64,000 nucleotides of DNA from Chryseobacterium oleae (GCF_900115055.1 NZ_FOVD01000010.1:1-64000); one strand, 5' to 3'. Counted from the first letter of the stretch, positions 1 to 8,655 are shown. The notes: generated by a model from the sequence alone, not told the origin. Program-made: numbers and translations.

Positions 1-135
1 TGCAAAGCTCTTTATGAAAGAATTCTGGAAAAAAAGAAATGTAAAAAAGTAGCATTAATTGCTGTATGCAATAAACTTTTAAGACAAGCTTTCGGAATTT
101 TAAAGAATAGAATACAATATCAACACAATTATTAA
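1..135 (+). CDS. IS110-family transposase, C-terminal fragment (cut by window edge)
   Basis: The open frame from base 1 to a TAA at 133-135 gives 44 residues with the basic, helical C-terminal pattern of IS110-type transposases (KKVALIAVCNKLLRQAF-like). That family is a DEDD-type recombinase that uses a bridge RNA encoded in a non-coding end of the element. The upstream part lies outside the window, so intactness cannot be judged. The DNA after the stop (136 to about 250) would hold the right end of the element, but I see no inverted-repeat terminus, as expected for IS110-group elements. A palindromic repeat begins 46 bp after the stop. Family call is by pattern only. Confidence 0.7.
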   Translation, partial: CKALYERILEKKKCKKVALIAVCNKLLRQAFGILKNRIQYQHNY

Positions 136-181
136 TAAAATATAAATATTTTAACTTTTAAAAGTTGGCAATTAACATAGA

Positions 182-206
182 ATGTCAAGGTTCAAAACCT
201 TGACAT
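182..206. repeat. REP-like palindrome, copy 1
   Basis: A perfect inverted repeat with 11-bp arms (ATGTCAAGGTT / AACCTTGACAT) and a 3-nt CAA spacer. The reverse complement of the same core is found at 48320-48356 in a gene-free region. It lies just downstream of the IS110-type transposase gene. It may be a dispersed REP-type element, part of the IS right end, or the insertion target. Confidence 0.75.
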
Positions 207-259
207 GGTTAACCGGATCGTCAGAATTTAAGCAGCATCGGGCTTCCTGACATTAAAAC

Positions 260-793
260 TTAATTTGTTTCAAAGTACATCAACTCTTCATCGTCATTGG
301 GAAGGGTCACATAGTTTTTGAATTCCAGTCCCAGTTTTTTGATGAGGCTTTGAGATGAAAAATTATCTTTTGAGGTGATGGCGGAGATTTTCAGTAAGCC
401 GTAGATATCCATCCCGATAGATTTAACCTTCTCAGCAGCTTCATAGGCATATCCTTTCCCTTCAAATTCTTCCAGCAGGGAAAAACCTATATCCACGACA
501 TCAAGGCCTTCTCTTTCAAAAATTCCTACTGCGCCTATTTTTTCGCCTTTATCTTTTGTTACGACCACATAGTTTCCGAAACCGGATTTTTCAAACTGGG
601 GAAGAAACCTGTTTATAATATAGTTTTCAGCATCAGCAATGCTGTTTACCCCACGATTTCCAATGTATTGAATAAACTTCGGTCTGTTGTAAAGTTCAAA
701 AATAAATTCTCTGTCATCCACCGATACAGGCTGGATGATCAGTCTTTCTGTTTCGTAAACGCTATTTTCGTCTAGTAGATTTCTTTGGGTCAT
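260..793 (-). CDS. GNAT family N-acetyltransferase (RimJ/RimL-like)
   Basis: A 177-residue protein with the layout of small-molecule or protein N-acetyltransferases. An N-terminal TERLIIQPVSVDD strand opens the fold, and the acetyl-CoA-binding motif is at about residues 111-118 (EGKGYAYE), followed by a helix. The ending SLIKKLGLEFKNY is typical of the RimJ/RimL branch. The substrate cannot be inferred. It is the last gene of a minus-strand run, and its start overlaps the end of the upstream secreted-protein gene by 32 bp, which suggests co-transcription. Confidence 0.85.
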   Translation of the reverse strand: MTQRNLLDENSVYETERLIIQPVSVDDREFIFELYNRPKFIQYIGNRGVNSIADAENYIINRFLPQFEKSGFGNYVVVTKDKGEKIGAVGIFEREGLDVVDIGFSLLEEFEGKGYAYEAAEKVKSIGMDIYGLLKISAITSKDNFSSQSLIKKLGLEFKNYVTLPNDDEELMYFETN

Positions 794-1424
794 CTTTGGG
801 TTCTTCTTTTTTCTGAATTTTTAAAAGCCTTGGATTATTCGCGCACTTTTTATTGTAAAGTTCAATGTAGGTTCCGTTGTCTTTCACTTTGGAAACATCT
901 CCTGAGGACTTACTGACAGTCAGTGCATAATGCGTTTTCTGGTAAGGACATTCCTTTGAGGTAAGTTTTCCGAGATCCAGATAGTAATTGGCTGTATCTT
1001 CATAATAATTGCCGGCAACGTCTTTAAATTCCTCGTCTACCATGTATCCTTCAGCCGTCAGAACAATAGCCGCTTCTTCCGCATTATCAATTTTTCCAAC
1101 GAACTTTCTCAAACCTTCAAGATCTGTGATGTAATTCATCTTTCCGCCTGCAGCATAAGCAATATAATAAAAGCTGTCTTCTGTGGGGAATAGATTAAAG
1201 CCGGAAAACTGTGGTGTATAATCTTTCTTTCCGCCTGAAGTCCTGATCTCCTGATTTTTCCCGTAGCTGTTGTACACCAAAACCCAGGAATCTATTCTGT
1301 CATTGGGAATAATTTGCTGTAAAATATTCGGGATACTGGAAAAATTTTTCTTGTTCTGAGAAAATCCCAGAAATCCAAAGAGCAGAAACAAAAAAATGGT
1401 TGATCGTGTTGCGGTTTTTATCAT
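762..1424 (-). CDS. secreted protein of unknown function
   Basis: A 220-residue protein. Residues 1-22 form a hydrophobic signal peptide ending GFSQ, a common flavobacterial signal peptidase I site. The mature part has no family I recognise. It contains several Tyr-rich strands, two Cys pairs may be possible (ECPYQK, NKKCANN), and the C terminus is very basic (KKEEPKDDPKKSTRRK). It lies between the ManC gene and the GNAT gene on the same strand, 35 bp after ManC. Export to periplasm or surface is inferred from the signal peptide only. Confidence 0.7.
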   Translation of the reverse strand: MIKTATRSTIFLFLLFGFLGFSQNKKNFSSIPNILQQIIPNDRIDSWVLVYNSYGKNQEIRTSGGKKDYTPQFSGFNLFPTEDSFYYIAYAAGGKMNYITDLEGLRKFVGKIDNAEEAAIVLTAEGYMVDEEFKDVAGNYYEDTANYYLDLGKLTSKECPYQKTHYALTVSKSSGDVSKVKDNGTYIELYNKKCANNPRLLKIQKKEEPKDDPKKSTRRK

Positions 1425-1459
1425 AATTCAAAAATCAGCAGAAAGTTAGCCATTAATTT

Positions 1460-2542
1460 TTACATAAACTTATCTCCTTTCTTGAAACTTTTCAGGTCAA
1501 GAACATAGTCTTTAATCAGTTGATCATTGTCTCTCGGACAGATCAGCAATGCTTTATCTGTGTCTACGATAATAAAATCCTCAAGGCCGTCGATGATGAC
1601 AGCTTTGTTATTGTTCTTCAGTCTGATGATATTCCCTTTGGAATTATAATTGAGGAAATGCTTCAGTTTTACAGCGTTTCCGTCTTTATCTTTTTCAGTA
1701 TTTTCGTATACGGAAGTCCAGGTTCCAAGGTCACTCCAGCCCAGATCGGAGGGAATTACATATACATTTTTGGCCTTTTCAAGAATTCCGTTATCAATCG
1801 AAATTTTCTGTACTTTCGGGTAAATGGTTTCAATGCAGCTGTCTTCCTTTTCAGAATTGTATTCGCAGGCCATAAAGTGCTGCATCATTTCAGGAAGATA
1901 GAGTTCAAATGCATGGTGAATGCTTTTCACATTCCAGATAAATATCCCTGCATTCCATAGAAAATCTCCACTTTCAAGGAAGCTTTGGGCAATTTCAAGA
2001 ATAGGTTTTTCCGTAAACGTTTTTACTTTGAAATAATCTGAACTTTTCTTTTCTACAAACTGAATATATCCGTATCCGGTATCCGGTCTGGTAGGCGTAA
2101 TTCCCAAAGTTACCAGGTAGTCATGCTTGGCAGCAAGGTCAAAAGCAAGTTCTACTTTCTCCAGAAATACTTCTTCCTTTAAGATCAAATGATCCGCCGG
2201 AAGTACAATCATCGTTGCATCCGGATTAATTTCAGCAATCTTGTTGGCCATGTACAGATTACATGCCGCTGTATTTTTCATCAGAGGTTCGCCCACAATA
2301 TTTTCTTCAGGAATTTCCGGAAGCTGCTGATGGGAAAGCGCTACGTATTCTTTATTCGTGATCACGAATATCTGTTCTTTAGGAATGATCCGGCTGATTC
2401 TGTCATACGTCTGCTGAATCATAGTACGCCCGATTCCTAAAATATCCTGAAACTGTTTTGGAAATTTCTGTGTACTCATAGGCCAGAACCGGCTGCCGAT
2501 TCCTCCCGCCATGATGACACAGTATCTATCTGATTTTAACAT
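1460..2542 (-). CDS. manC: mannose-1-phosphate guanylyltransferase
   Basis: A 360-residue nucleotidyltransferase that makes GDP-mannose from GTP and mannose-1-phosphate for surface glycans. The nucleotide-binding signature GGIGSRFWPMS with downstream FPKQF is at about residues 13-31. Internal motifs LPADHLI, GYGYIQ, FTEKP and WNAGIFIWN are diagnostic of the GMP family. At 360 residues it is the short form: it lacks the phosphomannose isomerase C-terminal domain of bifunctional ManC/AlgA enzymes. Its start overlaps the end of the upstream SprT-like gene by 7 bp, so the two are probably co-transcribed. Confidence 0.93.
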   Translation of the reverse strand: MLKSDRYCVIMAGGIGSRFWPMSTQKFPKQFQDILGIGRTMIQQTYDRISRIIPKEQIFVITNKEYVALSHQQLPEIPEENIVGEPLMKNTAACNLYMANKIAEINPDATMIVLPADHLILKEEVFLEKVELAFDLAAKHDYLVTLGITPTRPDTGYGYIQFVEKKSSDYFKVKTFTEKPILEIAQSFLESGDFLWNAGIFIWNVKSIHHAFELYLPEMMQHFMACEYNSEKEDSCIETIYPKVQKISIDNGILEKAKNVYVIPSDLGWSDLGTWTSVYENTEKDKDGNAVKLKHFLNYNSKGNIIRLKNNNKAVIIDGLEDFIIVDTDKALLICPRDNDQLIKDYVLDLKSFKKGDKFM

Positions 2543-3135
2543 TCTTGCCTACATTTTTCAACCCTTGCCAGAGGCTTGAAAGAATACTTCCTTCCCGTAG
2601 CCAGGTTCTTACAAAGATAGTTTTTTTTAATCAGACCTTCTAATAAATACTTCTCGTTCCGGTAGATAAAAAATTCTCCTTTTTGAAGTTCTTCAATAAA
2701 GTGCAGCCTATCATCTTGTTTTTCAGTATGAAAATATCTTACAAGATCTGGGCTGGCCATAAAATTAGCCTTTGGGGATTTTGAAAATCTAATGATGATC
2801 GGCTTCAGATCCTCATCATAGACTTCAAGACTTTCAAGAAGCATATTTCTGAAGGTCTCTTTCCATTCGATGCCGTGTGGTGAAATTCTGCGCCCATATT
2901 TTTCAAAAGCGATGAGATGGGCCAGTTCATGGGTAAGCACAAAGAAAAAAAGCGGTGGAGTCAATGTTGAATTCACCGTTATTTCATGGGAGTTATCAGG
3001 AAGTTTTCTATAATCTCCCAGTTTGGAATTTCGGCTGCGTGTAACTTTTATGTGAATAAAGTAATCTGCAAACCAAATCCTTAAGTATTTTAGTGTATTT
3101 TGAGGTAAATATTTTTCTAATGACTGGATAGACAT
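2536..3135 (-). CDS. SprT-like zinc metalloprotease domain protein
   Basis: A 199-residue protein with the zincin motif HELAH at residues 69-73 and a downstream SPHGIEWK at about 85-92, the pattern of the SprT-like domain (two zinc-binding His and a catalytic Glu, then a third His). Related SPRTN domains cleave DNA-protein crosslinks, but the role of the bacterial SprT family is not settled. It has no signal peptide, so it is cytoplasmic. The gene starts 1 bp after the TolC-like gene ends, and its end overlaps manC. Confidence 0.85.
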   Translation of the reverse strand: MSIQSLEKYLPQNTLKYLRIWFADYFIHIKVTRSRNSKLGDYRKLPDNSHEITVNSTLTPPLFFFVLTHELAHLIAFEKYGRRISPHGIEWKETFRNMLLESLEVYDEDLKPIIIRFSKSPKANFMASPDLVRYFHTEKQDDRLHFIEELQKGEFFIYRNEKYLLEGLIKKNYLCKNLATGRKYSFKPLARVEKCRQEC

Positions 3136-3136
3136 T

Positions 3137-4483
3137 TTACAAAGTTAATGGAATTCCTGCATAGAAATTCAGCAATTTAAGACTGAAAAGATAATTGTAT
3201 TTCGCCTGAGCCACAGATCCCTGTGCGTTTGCATAGTTATTTCTGGCTACATTCACATCGTAAATAGTGGTTCTTCCTGCCGTATAACTTTTATCAGCAA
3301 ATTCTAAAGCAAGCTTTGTACTCTTCTCCGTTTCTACTGCTGAAAGGAAGGTTTCATAATTGGCATCTACATCAAACTGTGCCTTTTGCACATTCTGTCT
3401 TACCGTCTGCTTCTGCTGTTCAAGAGTAATCTTAGCAACGCTTTCGTTTATTTTAGACTGTTCTACCTGCAGCTTGGTAATTCCTTTATTAAAAATAGGA
3501 ACATTCAGTGAAACACTGGCATTCTGTCCAAAGTTATCTTTATACTGACCGAATAAATTTCTTTCCATTACAAGATTCCCAGCCGCATCAACACCTGTGG
3601 TATTAGTGGTTAAAAGGTTGTTGTAAAAACTTCCTATTCCCACACTTCCTGTAAGCGTCGGCCAGAAAGCCGTTTTACTTACTTCTGTTTGCGCTACGGC
3701 AGAATTGATTCTGCTTTGTGCCGCTTTTACCTGAGGTTGATTTTCAAAAGCCGTGGTAAGAACTTCATCCACCGATTTTAAGGGTTGTTCCAGTTGGTCA
3801 GGAACGTCTACATATTCAACATCAAAATCTTTATAATCGGGAAGCTGTAAGAGCTGTGCCATGGCAAAAAGACTTCTGCCCACATTAATTTCAGCTGTCT
3901 TACGGTTTTGTTTTTCTCTCGCCAATGCTGCTTCTGCTTCCGCCAGAATAGTTTGAGCCGTCGTTCCGACCTGCGTTGTTATTTTAGCTCTGTCGTATTG
4001 CTTTTGAGCATTTTCAACCGCGCTTTCCGAGATTTTTACAATTTCTTTATTGAGTAGGGTTGTCAGATATTGTTGTGCAATCTGAAGGGAAATGTCATTT
4101 TTAATCGTTTCCACATCATATTGGCTGGCTTCTACATCAAACTGGGTTTTTCTGATCGCTTTCTCCAGTCTCCCATTGTTATACAGTAAGATATCCGCTC
4201 CCAGATTAGCACTGTTGCTGAACCTGTCATTCCTCAAACTTCCTGTACCAAATGAAGTCTGCCCGAAACTCACGTTATTAGACATACTTCCGGATACTGA
4301 TGGCAAATATTGATTTTTTGCTATTTTAAGGTTAGAATCCTGGATTTGTTTAGAATATTGATTTTGGATAACCTGAAGATTATGCTCCACGGCATAGTCT
4401 ACGCATTCTCTTAAGGACCATTTCTTCTGAGCACTTAGTCCCAGATAGCTTAATCCAAAAACGATAATCCAAACTTTTTTCAT
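3137..4483 (-). CDS. TolC family outer membrane efflux protein
   Basis: With the start at 4483 the protein is 448 residues. I chose this start because it puts a normal signal peptide (MKKVWIIVFGLSYLGLSAQ) at the N terminus; an upstream in-frame ATG would add 10 unlikely residues. Two long helical OEP domains follow, starting LRECVDYAVEHNLQV, a hallmark of TolC-type channels. These trimeric proteins form the outer membrane exit of tripartite efflux or type I secretion systems. No adaptor or inner membrane pump gene is next to it, so it either serves a remote pump or acts as an orphan channel. Confidence 0.92.
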   Translation of the reverse strand: MKKVWIIVFGLSYLGLSAQKKWSLRECVDYAVEHNLQVIQNQYSKQIQDSNLKIAKNQYLPSVSGSMSNNVSFGQTSFGTGSLRNDRFSNSANLGADILLYNNGRLEKAIRKTQFDVEASQYDVETIKNDISLQIAQQYLTTLLNKEIVKISESAVENAQKQYDRAKITTQVGTTAQTILAEAEAALAREKQNRKTAEINVGRSLFAMAQLLQLPDYKDFDVEYVDVPDQLEQPLKSVDEVLTTAFENQPQVKAAQSRINSAVAQTEVSKTAFWPTLTGSVGIGSFYNNLLTTNTTGVDAAGNLVMERNLFGQYKDNFGQNASVSLNVPIFNKGITKLQVEQSKINESVAKITLEQQKQTVRQNVQKAQFDVDANYETFLSAVETEKSTKLALEFADKSYTAGRTTIYDVNVARNNYANAQGSVAQAKYNYLFSLKLLNFYAGIPLTL

Positions 4484-4580
4484 ATTAATAATTTTCAATA
4501 TTAGACGAGCCAAATATAAAAAAGTTACAGTTTTAATAATTAATATTTTATTTTAAAAAAACTTTTGTGAATTTTGCATC

Positions 4581-5825
4581 ATGACAAACGGACAATATCA
4601 GGAAGCTGTAGACTGGCTTTTCGTACAGGCTCCCAACTATCAGATCGACGGGCTGAAGGCCTATAAACCTGGGTTAGACAATATTACAAAGTTGTGTGAT
4701 TTTTTCGGCAATCCTCAGGAAAAGATAAAATGCATCCATATCGGAGGGACCAATGGTAAAGGATCTTCGAGCAATATGCTGGCTTCTGTGCTGCAGGATG
4801 CCGGTTATAAAGTAGGTTTATACAATTCTCCTCATCTTATCGACTTCACGGAACGCATCAAGGTCAACGGAAAAAACTGTGATAAGGAATTTGTCTTTGG
4901 ATTTATTCAAAAACTAAAAACGCTTCCCGAGGATATCCTTCCCTCTTTTTTTGAATTTACCACCATCATGGCTTTTGAATATTTTTATCAGCAGGGTGTC
5001 GATTTTGCCATTATTGAAGTCGGCCTTGGCGGAAGACTGGATTCTACAAATATTATTCAGCCTCTTGTTGCAGCTATTACCAATGTACAATTGGATCATC
5101 AGAATATTTTAGGAGACACTATTGAGGAAATTGCAGCAGAAAAAGCAGGAATCATCAAGCCTCACATCCCTATTATTTCAGGAGACGAAACGGATACGGT
5201 TAAAAATATCATCAGACAGAAGGCTGAACTTGAAAATGCGCCCTTTATTGACGCTACAACTCTACAAACAAACCTGGTTTCTGATCTTAAAGGAAATTAC
5301 CAGAAGAAAAACATCCGCGTTGTTCTTGCATTAGTTGAGGAATTAAAAAAGCTGAATATCAGTATTTCTGATGAAAATATAGAGAACGGATTACTTCATG
5401 TGCATCAAAATACTGGGTTTATCGGTCGCTGGTTTGAGTTTTCTCAGGACCCGCTTACCATTTGTGATACGGGCCACAATCAGGCCGGATTGGAGTATGT
5501 TTTTTCTCAGCTTAACTCTATAGATCGTCACAAGCACGTCATTTTGGGCTTTGTTAATGACAAAAAGATCGATGAAGTGATGGCTCTCCTTCCTGAGAAT
5601 TCTGAGTTTTATTTTGCAAAACCATCTATCAACAGGGGAAGACACCCCGAAGACTATGAAAATCTTCTGCGGGAGGCAAAAATTTTTTATAAAATTTTCG
5701 ATTCTGTACAGGAAGCGTATCTTTCTGCAAAAGAGCGATGTACAAAAGAAGAAATGATTTTCATCGGCGGAAGTAACTTTGTAGTTGGAGAATTTTTAGA
5801 AAAAAATTTGGAGATTTCCGAATAA
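4581..5825 (+). CDS. folC: bifunctional folylpolyglutamate synthase / dihydrofolate synthase
   Basis: A 414-residue Mur-ligase-family enzyme that adds glutamate to dihydropteroate and folates. The P-loop GGTNGKGSSS is at residues 55-64, followed by SPHLIDFTERI (folate-binding segment), EVGLGGRLDSTN and the C-terminal ligase motif CDTGHNQAG. Length matches FolC. The start is preceded by a short AT-rich leader with TTTG elements (4560-4580) that could be its promoter. Its terminal codons contain the -33 part of the tRNA-Val promoter downstream. Confidence 0.95.
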   Translation: MTNGQYQEAVDWLFVQAPNYQIDGLKAYKPGLDNITKLCDFFGNPQEKIKCIHIGGTNGKGSSSNMLASVLQDAGYKVGLYNSPHLIDFTERIKVNGKNCDKEFVFGFIQKLKTLPEDILPSFFEFTTIMAFEYFYQQGVDFAIIEVGLGGRLDSTNIIQPLVAAITNVQLDHQNILGDTIEEIAAEKAGIIKPHIPIISGDETDTVKNIIRQKAELENAPFIDATTLQTNLVSDLKGNYQKKNIRVVLALVEELKKLNISISDENIENGLLHVHQNTGFIGRWFEFSQDPLTICDTGHNQAGLEYVFSQLNSIDRHKHVILGFVNDKKIDEVMALLPENSEFYFAKPSINRGRHPEDYENLLREAKIFYKIFDSVQEAYLSAKERCTKEEMIFIGGSNFVVGEFLEKNLEISE

Positions 5826-5837
5826 GTCGTATATTTG
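5807..5837 (+). promoter_or_regulatory. Bacteroidota-type promoter for the tRNA-Val pair
   Basis: TTTG (5807-5810), a 19-bp spacer, then TATATTTG (5830-5837). This is an exact match to the Bacteroidota consensus TTTG-N19-TAnnTTTG used by the primary sigma factor. It ends 29 bp before the first tRNA and overlaps the last codons of folC. Confidence 0.8.
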
Positions 5838-5866
5838 CACCACTCTAAACGAGGAAACAAGTATAG

Positions 5867-5941
5867 GGGCTCTTAGCTCAGTTGGTTCAGAGCATCTGGT
5901 TTACACCCAGAGGGTCGGGGGTTCGAATCCCTCAGGGCCCA
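5867..5941 (+). tRNA. tRNA-Val (anticodon TAC), first copy
   Basis: A 75-nt cloverleaf. The acceptor stem GGGCTCT pairs with AGGGCCC (one G-T pair) and has discriminator A. The anticodon stem CTGG/CCAG encloses loop TTTACAC, giving anticodon TAC. The T-arm has TTCGAAT. No CCA is encoded. It reads GUA/GUN valine codons and is in tandem with an identical copy 36 bp downstream. Confidence 0.97.
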
Positions 5942-5977
5942 CACAAAGGTAACTGAAGCCTTTCAAAAAAAAGTTCA

Positions 5978-6052
5978 GGGCTCTTAGCTCAGTTGGTTCA
6001 GAGCATCTGGTTTACACCCAGAGGGTCGGGGGTTCGAATCCCTCAGGGCCCA
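5978..6052 (+). tRNA. tRNA-Val (anticodon TAC), second copy
   Basis: Identical over all 75 nt to the copy at 5867-5941 and separated from it by a 36-nt spacer without a promoter of its own. The two are therefore probably cut from one precursor. A terminator follows directly. Confidence 0.97.
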
Positions 6053-6053
6053 C

Positions 6054-6085
6054 AAAATCTCTCAGTTTTCTGGGAGATTTTTTTT
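6054..6085 (+). terminator. rho-independent terminator of the tRNA operon
   Basis: AAAATCTCTCAG and CTGGGAGATTTT form a 12-bp stem with a TTTT loop and run into a row of T residues. It closes the tRNA-Val transcript. Confidence 0.85.
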
Positions 6086-6116
6086 GTTTATCACCATTCA
6101 TAGATATTATATTCTT

Positions 6117-6124
6117 TACCTTTG
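6117..6124 (+). promoter_or_regulatory. -7 box TACCTTTG upstream of a glycosyltransferase gene
   Basis: TACCTTTG matches the Bacteroidota -7 consensus TAnnTTTG and lies 27 bp before the TTG start at 6151. No TTTG at the ideal 19-bp distance is present, so this is a partial match. Confidence 0.45.
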
Positions 6125-6150
6125 CGGTCTTAGTCACAAGTACACTGTTT

Positions 6151-7272
6151 TTGAAGGAACTTCATCTTATATCGTTCAATTATCCCTATCCTCCCTCTTA
6201 CGGAGGCATTATCGATGTTTATTATAAGATCAAAGCATTGTCGGATACAGGCATTAAGATCCATCTGCACTGTTTTGTAGACCAGATTCCGGAGATTATT
6301 GATCAGGAGATTAAAAGCATTACCAAAAATGTTTTCTTTTACAGGAAAAAGAAAAACCCGTTTCAATATTTTTCGACAATTCCTTTTGCAGCCTCTATAA
6401 GAACTTCTGATGCTCTATTTCAAAACCTGATGAGCATAAAAGCTCCCATATTGTTTGAAGGACTGCAGACGACCCGCATTATCCGTCAATTAAAGGACAA
6501 AAACGACAATCTTTATCTCCGGTTCCACAATAATGAAACGGAGTATTACAAAGGACTTTCTTCTTCAGAAAAAAATGTTTTCAAGAAACTTATTTATAAG
6601 ATCGAATCTTTAAAGTATGCAGATTATCAGAAAAGAACGTTAAAGGAGTTTAAAGGGGTTTTCTGCCTTTCTGAGAAGGAATTTAATGAAGTAGATGTAT
6701 ATTCGAAAAACGCGCACCTCATCCATATCTTTCATGGTAATGGATCCGTAAAACATCTGGACAAAAAAGGAGATTATTTTCTTTTTCATGGCGACCTCAG
6801 CATATCAGACAACAGAAAAGCATTAGAAGAAACCATCGGCATGTTTAAAAACCTTCCTCAACACCAGCTTGTTGTTGCATCTGACCGTGCCGGTGAGGAT
6901 TTAAAAAAGAAAATCAGCGATATCGGAAATGTCAGCCTGGTTCCTATTGAAACAACAGAAAATTTACACCGCCTTTTTGAAAATGCACATGCCAATATTC
7001 TCCTCTCCTACCAGAATTCCGGCACAAAAGTAAAACTGTTTAACGCATTGTATAACAGCAGATTTGTTATTATTAATGAAAACATAACTGATGACAGGGC
7101 ATTAATGGATTTATGCCATTTAGGCTCCAGCTCAGATAAAATCCGCCAACATATTATTGAAATAGCTACAAAAAGCTATGATGAAAATGACACAAGAAGA
7201 AAAGTTCTGGAAAAGAACTATTCTGATGATGCTAAAGCGGAAGAAATGGTTAAAATTATTTTTAAAGACTGA
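6151..7272 (+). CDS. glycosyltransferase, GT4-like
   Basis: A 373-residue protein that starts with TTG. The N-terminal strand MKELHLISFNYPYPPSYGGIIDVYYK has the P-x-x-GG segment typical of GT-B glycosyltransferases. The C-terminal half has FHGDLSISDN, a donor-site region and a late segment (NILLSYQNSGTKVKLFNALYNSRFVI) that resembles the usual donor-binding E-G-x-P-x-K region without its Glu. It probably builds a cell-surface polysaccharide or lipid-linked glycan. Its 3' end overlaps the convergent GT9 gene by 11 bp. Donor and acceptor are unknown. Confidence 0.8.
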   Translation: MKELHLISFNYPYPPSYGGIIDVYYKIKALSDTGIKIHLHCFVDQIPEIIDQEIKSITKNVFFYRKKKNPFQYFSTIPFAASIRTSDALFQNLMSIKAPILFEGLQTTRIIRQLKDKNDNLYLRFHNNETEYYKGLSSSEKNVFKKLIYKIESLKYADYQKRTLKEFKGVFCLSEKEFNEVDVYSKNAHLIHIFHGNGSVKHLDKKGDYFLFHGDLSISDNRKALEETIGMFKNLPQHQLVVASDRAGEDLKKKISDIGNVSLVPIETTENLHRLFENAHANILLSYQNSGTKVKLFNALYNSRFVIINENITDDRALMDLCHLGSSSDKIRQHIIEIATKSYDENDTRRKVLEKNYSDDAKAEEMVKIIFKD

Positions 7273-8233
7273 TAACTGTTACTATCTTCTGGACACTCAG
7301 TTCTTCAAGACAGGCCCAATCACCACGATAACATTCTTTATCCCCAAAAACCGAACAAGGTCTGCAGGTAAGATCAGTCACCTGAACCACATCATTTTCA
7401 CTCTGTCCAAAGCCTAAAAACCCCGCATATGGATGCGTAGAGCCCCATATAGAAACACATCTGGTTCCCATAAGACTGGCAAGGTGCATATTAGCCGAAT
7501 CCATGGAGATCATCAGCTCAAGTTCTGATATTTTCTGAAGTTCCTGCGAAAGAGTTAATTTTCCGGAAAGGCTTTTTGTATTAGGAATTTCGCTTTCCCA
7601 TTTTTCAAGGGTTTCGGTTTCTTTTTTACCGCCTCCAAAGAAATATATCTTGTATTTTTGAGCTAAAATTTTGGCTAACTCATATGATTTCTCCAAAGGA
7701 AGCATTTTTCCTCTGTGCTGTGCGAAAGGAGCCAAACCAATCCCCGATTTTTCTCCTGGTGTAGGCCTTAGTTTATGAGAAAGTTCAACTTTAAAGCCCA
7801 TGGCACGAAATACATCCGCATAGCGCTCAACCGTCTTTTTTAACTGAACTTTATTCAGATTCCATACATCGGTGAGTTCTTCCTTTTCTTCTTTTCCTTT
7901 ATTGATTTTAAAGACTTTAAGCCCTTTTCTTCTGTAGATCTTATCCAGAATCTTGGTTCGGATCACGTCATGAAGATTCGCTATAAAATCAGGATTAAAT
8001 TCTTTGATCAGTTCATTGGCAAGCCTTCGCAGTCCAAAGAATCCTTTATACTCATCAAGGTTAATTCCTTTGAATATAACGTTTGGAATATCAGCAAATA
8101 AGCTTTCGAAATTTTTTCTGGAAACCATGATAATTTCCACATCCGGATTCTGCTCCAGAAACTCCCTGAAGACAGGCGCTGTCATAGCGACATCACCGAA
8201 AGCGGAAAAACGATATGCTAGAATTCTGGTCAA
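7262..8233 (-). CDS. glycosyltransferase family 9 (heptosyltransferase-like)
   Basis: A 323-residue GT9 protein. The N terminus RILAYRFSAFGDVAMTAPVFREF has the family's GD-motif for acceptor binding. GLAPFAQHRGKMLPLEKSYELAK and later SMDSANMHLASLMGTRCVSIWGSTHP form the ADP-heptose donor site of WaaC/WaaF-type enzymes. It probably transfers a sugar in lipopolysaccharide core or related glycan synthesis. The sugar is not defined by sequence, and ADP-heptose genes are not in the window. It lies 2 bp after sufE on the same strand. Confidence 0.9.
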   Translation of the reverse strand: MTRILAYRFSAFGDVAMTAPVFREFLEQNPDVEIIMVSRKNFESLFADIPNVIFKGINLDEYKGFFGLRRLANELIKEFNPDFIANLHDVIRTKILDKIYRRKGLKVFKINKGKEEKEELTDVWNLNKVQLKKTVERYADVFRAMGFKVELSHKLRPTPGEKSGIGLAPFAQHRGKMLPLEKSYELAKILAQKYKIYFFGGGKKETETLEKWESEIPNTKSLSGKLTLSQELQKISELELMISMDSANMHLASLMGTRCVSIWGSTHPYAGFLGFGQSENDVVQVTDLTCRPCSVFGDKECYRGDWACLEELSVQKIVTVISL

Positions 8234-8235
8234 GT

Positions 8236-8655
8236 CTAAGATTTTAACTGATAAGCAACTGCGTAAAATTTAATCTGCTTAGTCATTGCCATTAATCCGT
8301 TGGCTCTTGAAGGAGAAAGAAACTCCTGAAGTCCGATTTCTGCAATGAATTCAAAGTCAGAATCTAAGATTTCCTGGGTAGAATGACCACTGTAAATACT
8401 TACCAAAAGAGAAACAATTCCCTTTGGAAGAATACCGTCTGAATCAGCATCGAAAAAAAGCTTACCATCTTTGAATTCAGCATCGATCCAAACCTTACTC
8501 TGACAGCCTTTGATGAGATTATCATCTGTTTTTCTGTCTTCAGGCAGTCCTTTTAATTCTTTTCCAAGATCAATAATATATTCATACTTCTGTTCCCAGT
8601 CATCAAGAAACGCGAATTCGTCAATTATTTCCTGCTGTTTTTCTTTAATGGTCAT
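8236..8655 (-). CDS. sufE: SufE family cysteine desulfuration protein
   Basis: A 139-residue protein matching SufE in length and motifs. The active Cys is at residue 51 in LIKGCQSKVW, which takes persulfide sulfur from the cysteine desulfurase SufS for iron-sulfur cluster assembly. Conserved SDGILPKGIVSLLVSIYSG and LSPSRANGLMAM follow. The other suf genes are not in the window, so it acts in trans with them. It shares a strand with the GT9 gene 2 bp downstream but has no obvious functional link to it. Confidence 0.94.
   Translation of the reverse strand: MTIKEKQQEIIDEFAFLDDWEQKYEYIIDLGKELKGLPEDRKTDDNLIKGCQSKVWIDAEFKDGKLFFDADSDGILPKGIVSLLVSIYSGHSTQEILDSDFEFIAEIGLQEFLSPSRANGLMAMTKQIKFYAVAYQLKS

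Noticed and set aside
7262..7272. Frameshift or fusion between the GT4-like and GT9 genes
   Set aside because: The 11-bp overlap is between convergent genes with intact C termini; nothing suggests a broken gene.
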